A stretch of DNA of 64,000 bases, taken from contig BAAAJN010000003.1 in the NCBI GenBank assembly GCA_039527025.1, positions 124,001 through 188,000 of the forward strand, given 5' to 3'. The translations under genes and the position numbers were made by a program. This DNA is from Microlunatus lacustris. GTDB lineage: Bacteria; Actinomycetota; Actinomycetes; Propionibacteriales; Propionibacteriaceae. Below the pieces are notes generated by a model that did no database searches, was not told the origin of the DNA, and worked only from the letters and a program-made list of their open reading frames with translations. Positions 49,863 to 58,473 of this stretch are shown one piece after another; position 1 is the first letter of the stretch; each line of letters starts with the position of its first letter.

Positions 49863-50994
49863 CCGGCAGCACCTCCCCGGACCGGACGGCGTAGCGCCGG
49901 CCCTGGAGGACGCCGGGGACGTCGGCCGGGACCGCGGCGGTGATCAGCACCTGCTCGGCCGCGCTCACCCCGCCGGCCAGCCGCTCGCGGCGGGTGACGT
50001 CGAGCTCGGCGAAGACGTCGTCGAGCACGAGCACCGGTTCGATGCCGTCGGCGCGCAGCAGGTGGAAGCTGCCCAGCCGCAGCGCCAGCGCGAACGACCA
50101 CGACTCGCCGTGGCTGGCGTAGCCCTTGGCCGGCAGCACGCCCAGGCTGAGCACCACGTCGTCGCGGTGCGGGCCGACCAGCGAGACGCCCCGCGCCACC
50201 TCCTCGGACCGCCGGCTGGTCATGGCCTCGCGCAGCGCCTCGGCCAGCTCGTCGCGGCTCAGCCGGCCCTCGAGGTCGACCGACGAGCGGTACTCCGCGG
50301 CTGCCTCGTTGTTGGTGGGCGCGATGTCGGCGTAGGCCTTGGCCATGTGCGGCCCCAGGTCGGCGAGCGTGCTCAGCCGCGCGGCCAGCAGCTCGCCACC
50401 GGCCGCGGCGAGGTGGGTGTCCCAGACCTCGAGCGTCGACGCGGCCTCGGGCGGCGGGGGGCCACCGCGGCTGCGGCCGCTGAGGGACTTGAGCAGGGTG
50501 TTGCGCTGCCGCAGCACCCGGTCGTAGTCGGCGCGGACGCCGGCCATCCGCGGCCAGCGGGTGACCAGCAGGTCGTCGAGGAAGCGCCGGCGCTCCCCCG
50601 GGTCGCCCTTGACCACCGCGAGGTCCTCGGGGGAGAAGACGACGGTGCGCAGCACCCCGACCAGCTCGCGCGGGCGACGCAGCGGGGAGCGGTTGAGCTG
50701 GGCCCGGTTGGCCTTGCCGGGGGTGATCTCGACCTCGAGCTGGAGCTGGCGCGGGTCGTCGAGCCCGGCCTGCACCCGGGCCCGGATGACCGCACGCTCG
50801 GCCCCGAACCGGACCAGCGGCTGGTCGGTGGCCACCCGGTGCGAGCTCAGCGTGGAGAGGTACTCGACGGCCTCGACGAGGTTCGTCTTGCCCTGCCCGT
50901 TGGCGCCGACGAAGGTCGTGACCCCCGCGCCGAGCGGCACGTCGACGCCGGGGTAGGAGCGGAAGTCGGCCAACGAGAGATGGTCGACGAACAT
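49855..50994 (-). CDS. recF: DNA replication and repair protein RecF
   Basis: A 379-residue SMC-like ATPase that helps load RecA at gaps. It starts MFVDHLSLADFRSYPGV, with Walker A VGANGQGKTNL near residue 30, EDLAVVKGDPGERRRFLDDLL near 120, and the ABC signature and Walker B near the C-terminus (SHGESWSFALALRLG and VLVLDDVFAELD). Standard length. It follows dnaN by 124 nt; gnd, commonly found between them, is absent. Confidence 0.96.
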   Translation of the reverse strand: MFVDHLSLADFRSYPGVDVPLGAGVTTFVGANGQGKTNLVEAVEYLSTLSSHRVATDQPLVRFGAERAVIRARVQAGLDDPRQLQLEVEITPGKANRAQLNRSPLRRPRELVGVLRTVVFSPEDLAVVKGDPGERRRFLDDLLVTRWPRMAGVRADYDRVLRQRNTLLKSLSGRSRGGPPPPEAASTLEVWDTHLAAAGGELLAARLSTLADLGPHMAKAYADIAPTNNEAAAEYRSSVDLEGRLSRDELAEALREAMTSRRSEEVARGVSLVGPHRDDVVLSLGVLPAKGYASHGESWSFALALRLGSFHLLRADGIEPVLVLDDVFAELDVTRRERLAGGVSAAEQVLITAAVPADVPGVLQGRRYAVRSGEVLPDE

Positions 50995-51118
50995 GTGTGG
51001 AGCCTAACTGGCGTGGGCACCCCTGGTGGGTGCGCAGACCCGACCAGGCACACGGACCGCGCGACGACGAAGCCGGCGGATCAGAGCGTGGTCCGCGCCC
51101 GAGCGGAGCGAGGGCAGA

Positions 51119-52276
51119 TCAGCTAGGCAGACGCATCAGCATGATGACGTGGCGGTAGTCGGTGCGGATCTCACCGTCGAGCTTGGGCACCCCGGTCAGC
51201 TGGCACGGCTTGCTCGGCGCGGTGAAGGCGAAGTTGACGTAGGGGGTGTCGAAGGCGCCGAGGGCGTCGAGCAGGTAGGTCGGGTTGAACCCGGCGGCGG
51301 TGACCGCCAGCTCCCCGCCGCCGGGCTGGTCGACCGTCGCCTCGATGCTCTCCGAGGCCTGGGCCTGGTCGCCGGTCGCGGCTTCCAGGGTGACCAGGCC
51401 GTCACCGATCAGCAGCCGCAGCGAGGTGTTCCGCTCGGCGACCAGCGCGACGCGCTTGGCCGCGGCGATCGCCTCGGCGGTGCTGACCCGGACGTTCATC
51501 ACCGCGGCGGTGTTCATGATGTGCCGGACCTTGGGGAACTCCCCGTCCAGCAGGCGGGTGGTCGTCTGCCGCTCGCCGGAGGCCCCGTGCCCCTCGAAGC
51601 CGATGATCCCGTCACCCGAGCCGCCGGCCAGGCTGAGGGTGACCTCCTCGCCGGCCGTCATCGACTTGGAGGTCTCGTTGAGCACCTTGGCCGGGACCAG
51701 CGCCGTGGCCGAGATCTGGGTGGAGCTGGGGTTCCAGGTGAGCTCCTTGAGCGCCATCCGGTACCGGTCGGTGGCCAGCAGGGAGATGGTGTCGCCCTCG
51801 ATCTCCACCCGGACGCCGGTGAAGACCGGCAGCAGCTCGTCGCGGCCGGCGGCCACCACGACCTGGGAGACGGCCTGGGCGAAGACGGTGCTGGGCACCG
51901 TGCCGGTGGCCTCCGGCATGCTCGGCAGCGACGGGTAGTCCGCCACGGGCAGGGTCTGCAGGGTGAACCGCGCGCTGCCGCAGACCAGCTCCATCCGGGA
52001 GTCGTCGGCGGTGATGTCGACCGGCTTGGGCGGCAGGCTGCGCGAGATGTCGGCGAGCAGCCGGCCCGAGATCAGCGCGGTGCCCTCGTCGGTGACCGTG
52101 GCCGCGACCGTGATCTGGGCTGAGGTCTCGTAGTCGAAGCTGGAGAAGGTGACCCCCTCGGCGTCCGCCCGGACCAGCAGCCCAGCCAGGATCGGCACGC
52201 TCGGCCGCATCGGCAGGCTGCGCGCAGCCCACTGGACGGCTTCGGCCAAGGTGTCGCGCTCGAGTCGGATCTTCAC
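51119..52276 (-). CDS. dnaN: DNA polymerase III beta subunit (sliding clamp)
   Basis: 385 residues forming the ring-shaped processivity clamp. It starts with GTG (MKIRLERDTLAEAVQWAARSLPMRPSVPIL). The repeated three-domain pattern is evident, with TFSSFDYETSAQI, LATDRYRMALKELTW and the final MLMRLP. It lies on the left side of oriC, transcribed away from it. Confidence 0.98.
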   Translation of the reverse strand: MKIRLERDTLAEAVQWAARSLPMRPSVPILAGLLVRADAEGVTFSSFDYETSAQITVAATVTDEGTALISGRLLADISRSLPPKPVDITADDSRMELVCGSARFTLQTLPVADYPSLPSMPEATGTVPSTVFAQAVSQVVVAAGRDELLPVFTGVRVEIEGDTISLLATDRYRMALKELTWNPSSTQISATALVPAKVLNETSKSMTAGEEVTLSLAGGSGDGIIGFEGHGASGERQTTTRLLDGEFPKVRHIMNTAAVMNVRVSTAEAIAAAKRVALVAERNTSLRLLIGDGLVTLEAATGDQAQASESIEATVDQPGGGELAVTAAGFNPTYLLDALGAFDTPYVNFAFTAPSKPCQLTGVPKLDGEIRTDYRHVIMLMRLPS

Positions 52277-52428
52277 AGCTGTTCCCTCACCCCTGACGAG
52301 GTCGGTCGTGACGGGCTCGGGGCAGCCCGCCGTCGGACGTGCCCAGGACGGGCCCGACGATCATACCGACGCGGGACCGGGCCGCCAGGCCAGCGAGGAC
52401 GCGCTGGGGACGAGCGGTCGGGACGGGC

Positions 52429-52818
52429 TCAGACCCGCTCCTGGGGCAGCAGCTCGCGCAGGTCCTCGGCGGCGGCGACCACCTCGTCCTGCAGCGGGAC
52501 CAGGCTCTCCAGCCCGGGCGGCACCGGCCCGGTGAACACCGGCCGGATCTCGAAGACCAGGTCCAGCAGCTGCTCCCGGGTGGGCACACCGCCACGCAGC
52601 GTCATGGCCTCCCCCGCCAGCCGGCCGTACTCGTTGACCCGACCGCGCCAGCCGGGGTTGTCGACCGTCTGCGCCACCCGCATCTGCTCGGCCAGCGCGT
52701 CGAGAGCCTTCTCCAAGCGGAGCAGCTGCGGCCGACGTGCCTCGACGTCCAACGACACCGGGGCGTCGACGCCCTCGTCGTCCCGGTCGCGTCCGAACAG
52801 CTTGCCCAGAAATCCCAC
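52429..52818 (-). CDS. Unknown small protein between dnaN and oriC
   Basis: 129 residues from GTG 52818, preceded by an excellent AGGAGGAAG ribosome site. The N-terminus is GFLGKLFGRDRDDEGV, amphipathic and charged. The rest is helical (RRPQLLRLEKALDALAEQMR, EQLLDLVFEIRPVF, EEVVAAAEDLRELLPQERV-like). No family was recognised. Its position between dnaN and the origin is unusual and may be lineage-specific. Confidence 0.7.
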   Translation of the reverse strand: MGFLGKLFGRDRDDEGVDAPVSLDVEARRPQLLRLEKALDALAEQMRVAQTVDNPGWRGRVNEYGRLAGEAMTLRGGVPTREQLLDLVFEIRPVFTGPVPPGLESLVPLQDEVVAAAEDLRELLPQERV

Positions 52819-52991
52819 GAGCTTCCTCCTGACCGCTTCGACACGGCTCCGCGTCCCCTCGATCATGCCTTGTCGGCCGGTAGCACGCGGACAGCGGATC
52901 CAGCCCGTTGTGCACAGCCCCGCCCCGTCCAGACTTAGGCCTCTTGTCATTCGATAGTTCATCTCGTCGTAGTCGTAGGAGCTGTGGACCC

Positions 52992-53000
52992 TGTGGACAA
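52992..53000 (-). promoter_or_regulatory. DnaA box (perfect)
   Basis: TGTGGACAA, reverse complement of TTGTCCACA. Confidence 0.85.
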
Positions 53001-53147
53001 CCACCGTCTCCCCCGGTCGGAATGACAAAACCGGCACGCCTGGACTGTGGAGCACTCAAAACCACACGGGGAGTATTTGCGGACGAGCAGCAGCCCTTCT
53101 CCGGACCCGCACAGCACCATCCCCGTGATCCCCCGCCACGTCCACAG

Positions 53148-53156
53148 TTGTCCACA
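53148..53156 (+). promoter_or_regulatory. DnaA box (perfect)
   Basis: TTGTCCACA, with a weaker box ACGTCCACA immediately before it on the same strand. Confidence 0.85.
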
Positions 53157-53277
53157 AGGTTCTCCCCAGCTGTGCACCCCCCGACATCGGAACGAGATCA
53201 GGCAGAAAAGACCTTCCAGAGCGCGGGTCCACCCACCCACGAAGACACTCGACAAGCAGAGGGTGGAACGGGAAACG

Positions 53278-53296
53278 CCCTTCGACAAGCTCAGGG
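53278..53296. repeat. Dispersed 19-bp repeat copy at oriC edge
   Basis: CCCTTCGACAAGCTCAGGG, the canonical form, immediately before the G-rich octamer array. Confidence 0.85.
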
Positions 53297-53392
53297 CACG
53301 GGGGCACGGGGGCACGGGGGCACGGGGGCACGAGGGCACGAGGGGGTACGAGGGGCACGAGCCACGAGGGTGCACGAGGGCACGGAGGGAAC
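53297..53392. repeat. G-rich octamer tandem array
   Basis: CACGGGGG repeats with an 8-bp period about five times, then decays into GCACGAGG variants up to the edge of hairpin element B. Runs of four or five G every 8 bp could form quadruplexes. Confidence 0.8.
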
Positions 53393-53496
53393 CTGGGGGC
53401 GCCGGGCGTGGATGGGCCTGGCGGGAGCCCCCGCAGAGCGGAGCCGGGGTGCAGCAGGGAGCCACGCGCGGGCGGATGGTTGCCCGGCGCCCCAGG
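53392..53496. repeat. Structured hairpin element, copy B (dnaA-dnaN gap)
   Basis: Outer arms CCTGGGGGCGCCGGGC (53392-53407) and GCCCGGCGCCCCAGG (53482-53496) pair with one bulged G. Inner stem CCCCG/CGGGG. The unpaired strand GTGGATGGGCCTGGCGGGAGC and the downstream GCGGATGGTT match copy A at 43301-43414, whereas the stem sequences differ but remain complementary. Confidence 0.75.
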
Positions 53497-53524
53497 AGCC
53501 CGCAGTGCCCGGGACCCAACCCCA

Positions 53525-53620
53525 GGCCTTCGACGAGCCTCAGCGCACAGGGCCTTCGACGAGCTCAGGCACCGGGCCCTTCGACAAGCTCAGGCACCGG
53601 GCCCTCCGACAAGCTCAGGG
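53525..53620. repeat. Cluster of four dispersed repeats next to dnaA
   Basis: Copies at about 53525, 53551-53569, 53577-53594 and 53602-53620, spaced about 26 bp with GCACCGGG between them. They end 9 bp past the dnaA stop and may act as its terminator. Confidence 0.8.
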
Positions 53621-53628
53621 ACCGGGGG

Positions 53629-55278
53629 CTAGCGCTGCGAGGCCTGCTGCTTGATCCGGTTGGTCAGCTCGGTGACCTGGTTGAACACGCTGCGGCGTTC
53701 CGCCATGAGCGTCCGGATCTTCCGGTCCGCGTGCATCACGGTCGTGTGGTCGCGGCCGCCGAACTGCTGGCCGATCTTGGGCAGTGACAGGTCGGTCAGC
53801 TCGCGGACCAGGTACATGGCGATCTGCCGAGCGGTGACCAGGACGTGGGTGCGGCTCTGGCCGCAGAGGTCGTCGATGGTGAGGCCGAAGTAGGCAGCGG
53901 TCTGGGCCATGATCATGCCGGTGTTGATCTGGGTCTCGCCGCCCTCGGGGATGAGGTCTTTGAGGACGACCTCGGCCAGGGTCATGTCGACCTGCTGCCG
54001 GTTGAGGCTGGCGAAGGCGGTGACCCGGATCAGGGCGCCCTCGAGTTCGCGGATGTTGGTCTGGATCTTGCTGGCGATGAACTCGAGCACGTCGGGGCCG
54101 GCGGTCAGCCGCTCCTGCGCCGCCTTCTTCCGCAGGATCGCGATCCGGGTCTCCAGGTCGGGCGGCTGCACGTCGGTGATGAGGCCCCAGCCGAACCGGC
54201 TGCGCAGCCGCGGCTCGAGGTTCTCGAGCAGCTTCGGCGGCCGGTCCGACGTCATCACGATCTGCTTCTGGGCGTTGTGCAGCGTGTTGAAGGTGTGGAA
54301 GAACTCCTCCTGCGTCTGCTCCTTGCCCTCGAGGAACTGGATGTCGTCGATCAGCAGCACGTCGATGTCGCGGTAGCGACGACGGAACTCCGCGCCCTTG
54401 TTCTGGCTGATCGCGTTGATGAAGTCGTTGGTCAGCTCTTCAGTGGAGACGTAGCGGACGCGCACCCGGTCGAAGTAGTTGCGCACGTAGTGGCCGAGGG
54501 CGTGCAGCAAGTGGGTCTTGCCCAGCCCGGACTCCCCGTAGATGGTCAGCGGGTTGTAGGACTTGCCCGGGTTCTCAGCCACCGCGATGGCGGCGGCGTG
54601 CGCGAACCGGTTCGAGCTGCCGATGACGAAGGTCTCGAAGGAGTACTTCGGGTTGAGCCGGGCGTCGGACTCCCGGCGCGGCCGGTTCGGGTCGCCGGTG
54701 TGGGCTGCGAAGCCGTCGGTCGGTGCCCCGGTCCCGGGGGGCAGGTGCGGTCCGGCGTCGCCGGTCCGGTAGCTGCTGGCCCCGAACTCCCCCGGCTCGA
54801 AGCCGTTGCGGTCGCGGCCGTGCTGGTCGTAGCCGTTGGCGTCGTACTCCTGCGGGGAGCGGAAGTCCGGGCTCTCGTAGTGGTCGGTCCGGGCGAACTC
54901 GTCCCGGCTGAGCGGCGGCGCTCCCCCGTCTGCCTGGGCGTCGAAGCCGGGTCGTTCGTCGCGCCGGTCGAACTCCCCGTCCGGCCGGTCGAAGGCCACC
55001 GGCTCGTCGGCGGGCACCAGCGACTCGTCGACCACCACGGCGAGCTGGACGGGGCGGGAGAAGAAGGTGTGCAGCTCGGACTCGATGACCCCGCGGAACC
55101 GGCTCTCGATGAGGTTCCGGGTGAAGTTGCTCGCGACCGCGACCATCATCAGGTCCTGGTGCAGGGCCACCGGCTTCCCCGTGCCCAACCAGCGGCGGAG
55201 CTCCGGCGGGGCGGAGGCGTAGATGTGCTCCCAGGCCCGACGGGTCTCCTCGGCTGCGCTGTCAGCAGGTTCGCTCAC
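53629..55278 (-). CDS. dnaA: Chromosomal replication initiator protein DnaA
   Basis: A 549-residue initiator. Domain I (residues 1-95, AWEHIYASAPPELRRWLGTG) is followed by a long Gly/Asp/Asn/Arg-rich linker (about 95-205). Domain III is an AAA+ ATPase with Walker A GESGLGKTHLL, Walker B VLLIDDIQFLEGK, sensor SDRPP and box VII-like RLRSRFGWGLI. Domain IV binds DNA through GGRDHTTVMHADRKI. It is transcribed leftward from the promoter region next to rpmH. The linker length is typical of actinobacteria. Confidence 0.98.
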   Translation of the reverse strand: MSEPADSAAEETRRAWEHIYASAPPELRRWLGTGKPVALHQDLMMVAVASNFTRNLIESRFRGVIESELHTFFSRPVQLAVVVDESLVPADEPVAFDRPDGEFDRRDERPGFDAQADGGAPPLSRDEFARTDHYESPDFRSPQEYDANGYDQHGRDRNGFEPGEFGASSYRTGDAGPHLPPGTGAPTDGFAAHTGDPNRPRRESDARLNPKYSFETFVIGSSNRFAHAAAIAVAENPGKSYNPLTIYGESGLGKTHLLHALGHYVRNYFDRVRVRYVSTEELTNDFINAISQNKGAEFRRRYRDIDVLLIDDIQFLEGKEQTQEEFFHTFNTLHNAQKQIVMTSDRPPKLLENLEPRLRSRFGWGLITDVQPPDLETRIAILRKKAAQERLTAGPDVLEFIASKIQTNIRELEGALIRVTAFASLNRQQVDMTLAEVVLKDLIPEGGETQINTGMIMAQTAAYFGLTIDDLCGQSRTHVLVTARQIAMYLVRELTDLSLPKIGQQFGGRDHTTVMHADRKIRTLMAERRSVFNQVTELTNRIKQQASQR

Positions 55279-55407
55279 TCATAACTCCGCTGCGTGTCGT
55301 GCAGGCCAACCGGCGCTGTGGACGACGGGCCTCGAGGGCCTGCTGACCACGCGGTACGGCATGTCTTGCGGTCGGGGGGACGGCTACACCTTAGCCATTC
55401 CACATAG

Positions 55408-55416
55408 TTATCCACA
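55408..55416 (+). promoter_or_regulatory. DnaA box upstream of dnaA
   Basis: TTATCCACA, the E. coli-type perfect box, 130 bp upstream of the dnaA start. A TTGTGCACG follows at 55419 and TGTGGACGA lies at 55317. Probable autoregulatory or secondary origin sites. Confidence 0.75.
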
Positions 55417-55672
55417 TCTTGTGCACGAAGGGGTGGACGAGAGCCGCGCCGGGCTGCGCGAGCCGGGCTCGTCAGCGGCGGCGGGCTCGGATCAGTCGTC
55501 ATCCAGTCGTCGTCGGGCCACCGTGGAACCTCGTGGCCTGCGGGACGCTAGCAACCCCTCAGGACCCGCGCAAGCCGATCGAGAACATTGGTGGGCTCGT
55601 TCGGCGTGTCGGCTGGACGGGGCGACGTAGTCTGGTCCGCGTGCTTCCCGCTGACGGCGGGACGCCGCTGGT

Positions 55673-55701
55673 TTGACCCCTCCGGTGCGCCCCCGTACCG
55701 T
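55673..55701 (+). promoter_or_regulatory. Probable rpmH promoter
   Basis: TTGACC (55673-55678), a 17-bp spacer and TACCGT (55696-55701), a housekeeping-sigma arrangement about 105 bp before rpmH. Confidence 0.55.
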
Positions 55702-55808
55702 TGGCAGGTCGCTGTGCACCAGCGACTGCTGTCGGCTGCCCCTGTGACGTCGTCGCGGAGCAGCACCAGAGTCAACCGTTCGCCCTTCGAAGATATGGGA
55801 GCTCTCCC

Positions 55809-55946
55809 GTGAGCAAGCGCACCTTCCAGCCCAGCCTCCGGCGTCGCAGCCGCACCCACGGCTTCCGGCACCGCATGTCCACCCGCGCCGGTCGCGCGAT
55901 CCTCGCGGCACGTCGCCGCAAGGGCCGCAACGAGCTGTCGGCCTGA
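55809..55946 (+). CDS. rpmH: 50S ribosomal protein L34
   Basis: A 45-residue, extremely basic protein: SKRTFQPSLRRRSRTHGF, then RMSTRAGRAILAARRRKGR, the universal L34 pattern. The GTG start follows GGGAG. It is upstream of rnpA by 20 nt, giving the classical rpmH-rnpA-yidD-yidC order. Confidence 0.98.
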   Translation: MSKRTFQPSLRRRSRTHGFRHRMSTRAGRAILAARRRKGRNELSA

Positions 55947-55966
55947 GTCTGCGCGGCTGAGCGCCG

Positions 55967-56314
55967 GTGCTGCCGCGCGGGTCCCGGCTGAACGCTTCGG
56001 CGGACTTCCGCTCGACCATCCGGCGGGGTGTCCGTGTCGGACGACCCTCGCTGGTGCTGCACGTCGGTCCTTCGGGGACCGGTGGCGTGCGGGTCGGGAT
56101 GGTCGTCTCCAAGGCCGTCGGGAACGCCGTCACCCGGAACCGGGTGAAGCGTCGGCTGCGCCACCTCGCGGTGTCGCAGCTGGACCGCACCCCGGCCGGG
56201 ACCGACGTCGTGGTCCGGGCGCTGCCGCCGGCCGGGCAGGCCGGTCCACGTCTGGGTCAGGACCTGGCCTCGGCCTGGACCACGGCACTGCGACGACTGG
56301 GCGACCGGTCGTGA
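55967..56314 (+). CDS. rnpA: Ribonuclease P protein component
   Basis: 115 residues assisting the catalytic RNA in tRNA 5' maturation. It starts with GTG (MLPRGSRLNASADFRSTIRRGVR). The RNA-binding signature is AVTRNRVKRRLRHL, and the C-terminus has GTDVVVRALPPA. The stop overlaps the yidD GTG (GTGA). Confidence 0.95.
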   Translation: MLPRGSRLNASADFRSTIRRGVRVGRPSLVLHVGPSGTGGVRVGMVVSKAVGNAVTRNRVKRRLRHLAVSQLDRTPAGTDVVVRALPPAGQAGPRLGQDLASAWTTALRRLGDRS

Positions 56315-56664
56315 AGTACCTGCTGATCGGGTTCCTCAAGGCCTACCGGCTGGTGATCAGCCCGCTGTACGGCGACGTCTGCCGGTACTACCCGAGCTGC
56401 TCGGCCTACGCCCTGCGGGCGGTCGGCGTGCACGGCGCCGTGAAGGGCTCCTGGCTCGCCGGCCGCCGTCTGCTGCGCTGCCACCCGTGGGCCTCCGGCG
56501 GGTACGATCCGGTGCCCGGCACGCCGGAGTTCGCCGAGGAAGAACGTGAGCAGGCCCACCGAGCGGGGACACTGGGAGCAGTGCCCTCCCAGCACCACGC
56601 AGGGCACGACCCGCAAGCCCACGACCACGACGCAGAGACGGCGTCACGACGAGGTGTGAACTGA
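56311..56664 (+). CDS. yidD: Membrane protein insertion efficiency factor YidD
   Basis: A 117-residue protein. The first 75 residues are the conserved YidD domain: IGFLKAYRLVISPLYGDVCRYYPSCSAYALRAV, then GRRLLRCHPWASGGYDPVP with the invariant cysteines. The C-terminal 40 residues are His/Asp-rich and species-specific. The stop overlaps the yidC ATG (TGATG). Confidence 0.95.
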   Translation: MKYLLIGFLKAYRLVISPLYGDVCRYYPSCSAYALRAVGVHGAVKGSWLAGRRLLRCHPWASGGYDPVPGTPEFAEEEREQAHRAGTLGAVPSQHHAGHDPQAHDHDAETASRRGVN

Positions 56665-57680
56665 TGGACCTACTTCCGCTGATGCTCCCGCTGAGCATCT
56701 GGGACCCCTTCATCGCCATCGGCAGCGCCATCATGACGCCGCTGTACTGGGTGGTGTCGGGGATCCTGGTGCTCTTCCACTCCCTGTGGGCGCCGCTGCT
56801 CGGCTCCGACTCCGGCTGGACCTGGGCGCTGTCCATCGTCAGCCTCACCATCGTCATCCGGGTGGCCCTGATCCCGCTGTTCGTCAAGCAGATCAAGTCC
56901 TCCCGCGCCATGCAGCTGCTGCAGCCCAAGGTGCGCGAGCTGCAGAAGAAGTACGGCCACGACCGGGAGAAGCTCGGTCAGGAGACGATGAAGCTCTACA
57001 AGGAGCACAACGCCAACCCGTTGGCCTCCTGCCTCCCGCTGCTGCTGCAGTCCCCCATCTTCATCGCCCTGTTCCGCGTGCTCGACGGGGCGGCCCGGCT
57101 CGGTCCGGACGGCCTGCCCATCGCCCGCGGCCACTGGCTGGCGGTCAACCCCGACCTGCTGCTGTCGCTGAACTCGGCGACCCTGCTCGGGGCCCGCATC
57201 TCCGACACCTTCATCAAGGTCGGCTTCGCCAACGGCATCAACAGCGTGCACATCGTCACGCTGGTGCTCATCATCGCGATGACGGCGACGCTGTTCATCA
57301 CCCAGCTGCAGCTGATGCGCAAGAACATGCCGGCCGACGCGCTGACCGGCCCGTTCGCCCAGCAGCAGAAGATCATGCTGTACCTGTTCCCGCTGATCTT
57401 CGCGATCGGCGGCATCAACTTCCCCGTCGGCGTGCTGATCTACTGGTTCGCCTCGAACCTGTGGACGATGGGCCAGCAGTTCTACGTGATCCGTCGCAAC
57501 CCGGCGCCCGGCACCCCGGCGTACGACGCGTGGGAAGAGCGTCGCAAGGCCAAGGGCAAGGACCTGCACGAGGCGATCGTCTCCGACATCGAGGCCGAGG
57601 CCGAGGCGACCGGCACCTCGGTGGCCCGGGTCATCCGCCAGCAGCCCCGCAAGCAGACGCGCTCGCAGCGCAAGGTCTGA
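56664..57680 (+). CDS. yidC: Membrane protein insertase YidC
   Basis: A 338-residue YidC/Oxa1 insertase. Five helices are visible after an N-terminal anchor, including SIVSLTIVIRVALIPLFVKQIKSSRAMQLLQPKVRELQKKY (with the conserved hydrophilic-groove Arg) and PIFIALFRVLDGAARLG. The C-terminal YWFASNLWTMGQQFYVIRR and basic tail (KQTRSQRKV) are typical of ribosome-binding actinobacterial YidC. Confidence 0.97.
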   Translation: MDLLPLMLPLSIWDPFIAIGSAIMTPLYWVVSGILVLFHSLWAPLLGSDSGWTWALSIVSLTIVIRVALIPLFVKQIKSSRAMQLLQPKVRELQKKYGHDREKLGQETMKLYKEHNANPLASCLPLLLQSPIFIALFRVLDGAARLGPDGLPIARGHWLAVNPDLLLSLNSATLLGARISDTFIKVGFANGINSVHIVTLVLIIAMTATLFITQLQLMRKNMPADALTGPFAQQQKIMLYLFPLIFAIGGINFPVGVLIYWFASNLWTMGQQFYVIRRNPAPGTPAYDAWEERRKAKGKDLHEAIVSDIEAEAEATGTSVARVIRQQPRKQTRSQRKV

Positions 57681-57790
57681 GGGTCTCCCCTGCCCCACCG
57701 GCGCCCCGGCGCGCCCCTTGACTTCCCCGAGCCTTCCGCCGGCCGGGACCCAACGACGAGCGCGCGACACGCGTTCTGCGAGGAGGACCT

Positions 57791-58411
57791 GTGAACGACG
57801 AGCGTGACCCCAGCACCGAGGCCGCGAGCATCGAGGAGGCCGTGGCCGAGGTCGACGCCACGACCGTGGTGGCCGACGACGCCCCCGACGAAGCCGCCAC
57901 GGTGGTCGCCGAGGAGGGTGAGCCGGAGGAGACCGACGACGACGAGGACGCCGCCTCGGACAACCCCCTGGACACCGAGGCGGAGATCGCCGCGGACTAC
58001 CTCGAGGAGCTGCTCGACATCGCCGACCTCGACGGCGACATCGACACCTACATCGAGGGCGACCGGGCGCACGTCTCCATCGTCAGCGAGTCCGACGTGC
58101 TCGTCGGCGCGAACGGCGAGGTGCTCGACGCGCTCCAGGAGCTCACCCGGCTCGCGGTGATGACCGACACCGGTGACCGCAGCCGGCTGATGCTCGACGT
58201 GGCCGGCTACCGGGAGCGGCGGCGCAAGGAGCTCGCGGCCATCGCCGTCGACGCCATCGAGGAGGCCCGCACCTCCGGGGAGCGGGTGCCGCTCCAGCCG
58301 ATGAACCCGTTCGAGCGCAAGATCGTCCACGACGCCGTCGCGGCGGCCGGTCTCAGCAGCGAGTCCGAGGGCGAGGAGCCCCGCCGGCACGTCGTCGTGC
58401 TGCCCGCCTGA
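57791..58411 (+). CDS. khpB: RNA-binding protein KhpB/Jag (KH and R3H domains)
   Basis: 206 residues. An acidic disordered N-terminus (1-60) precedes the KH domain (about 65-130, AADYLEELLDIADLDGDID, with GANGEVLDALQELTRLAV). The R3H domain (about 135-200) has MLDVAGYRERRRKELA and PMNPFERKIVHDAVA. The Jag_N domain of Firmicutes is absent. The start is GTG with GAGGAGG upstream. It binds RNA and is linked to cell-wall synthesis in other bacteria. Confidence 0.93.
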   Translation: MNDERDPSTEAASIEEAVAEVDATTVVADDAPDEAATVVAEEGEPEETDDDEDAASDNPLDTEAEIAADYLEELLDIADLDGDIDTYIEGDRAHVSIVSESDVLVGANGEVLDALQELTRLAVMTDTGDRSRLMLDVAGYRERRRKELAAIAVDAIEEARTSGERVPLQPMNPFERKIVHDAVAAAGLSSESEGEEPRRHVVVLPA

Positions 58412-58440
58412 GCTCGGAGCTCGCTCGAAGGCACGCTCGA

Positions 58441-58473
58441 GAACCCCGTCCGGACCACGTCCGGGCGGGGTTC
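58441..58473 (+). terminator. Terminator after khpB
   Basis: GAACCCCG-TCCGG pairs with CCGG-GCGGGGTTC around a short loop, 29 nt past the stop. Confidence 0.75.

Larger units (their letters stand above)
52880..53220. other. oriC: Replication origin oriC
   Basis: In the dnaA-dnaN interval, DnaA boxes cluster: TTGTGCACA (52908), TGTGGACAA (52992, perfect reverse), TTGTCCACA (53148, perfect) and weaker ACGTCCACA (53138), TGTGGACCC (52983) and TGTGGAGCA (around 53046). The least GC-rich stretch, about 52934-52980 (TTAGGCCTCTTGTCATTCG and following), is a candidate unwinding site. Gene orientations diverge from here, as expected. Confidence 0.85.

Noticed and set aside
50995..51118. gnd remnant between dnaN and recF
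   Set aside because: The 124-nt gap shows no reading frame resembling gnd.
53277..53392. Possible CRISPR array because of regular short repeats
   Set aside because: Period is 8 bp with no unique spacers and no cas genes in the window.
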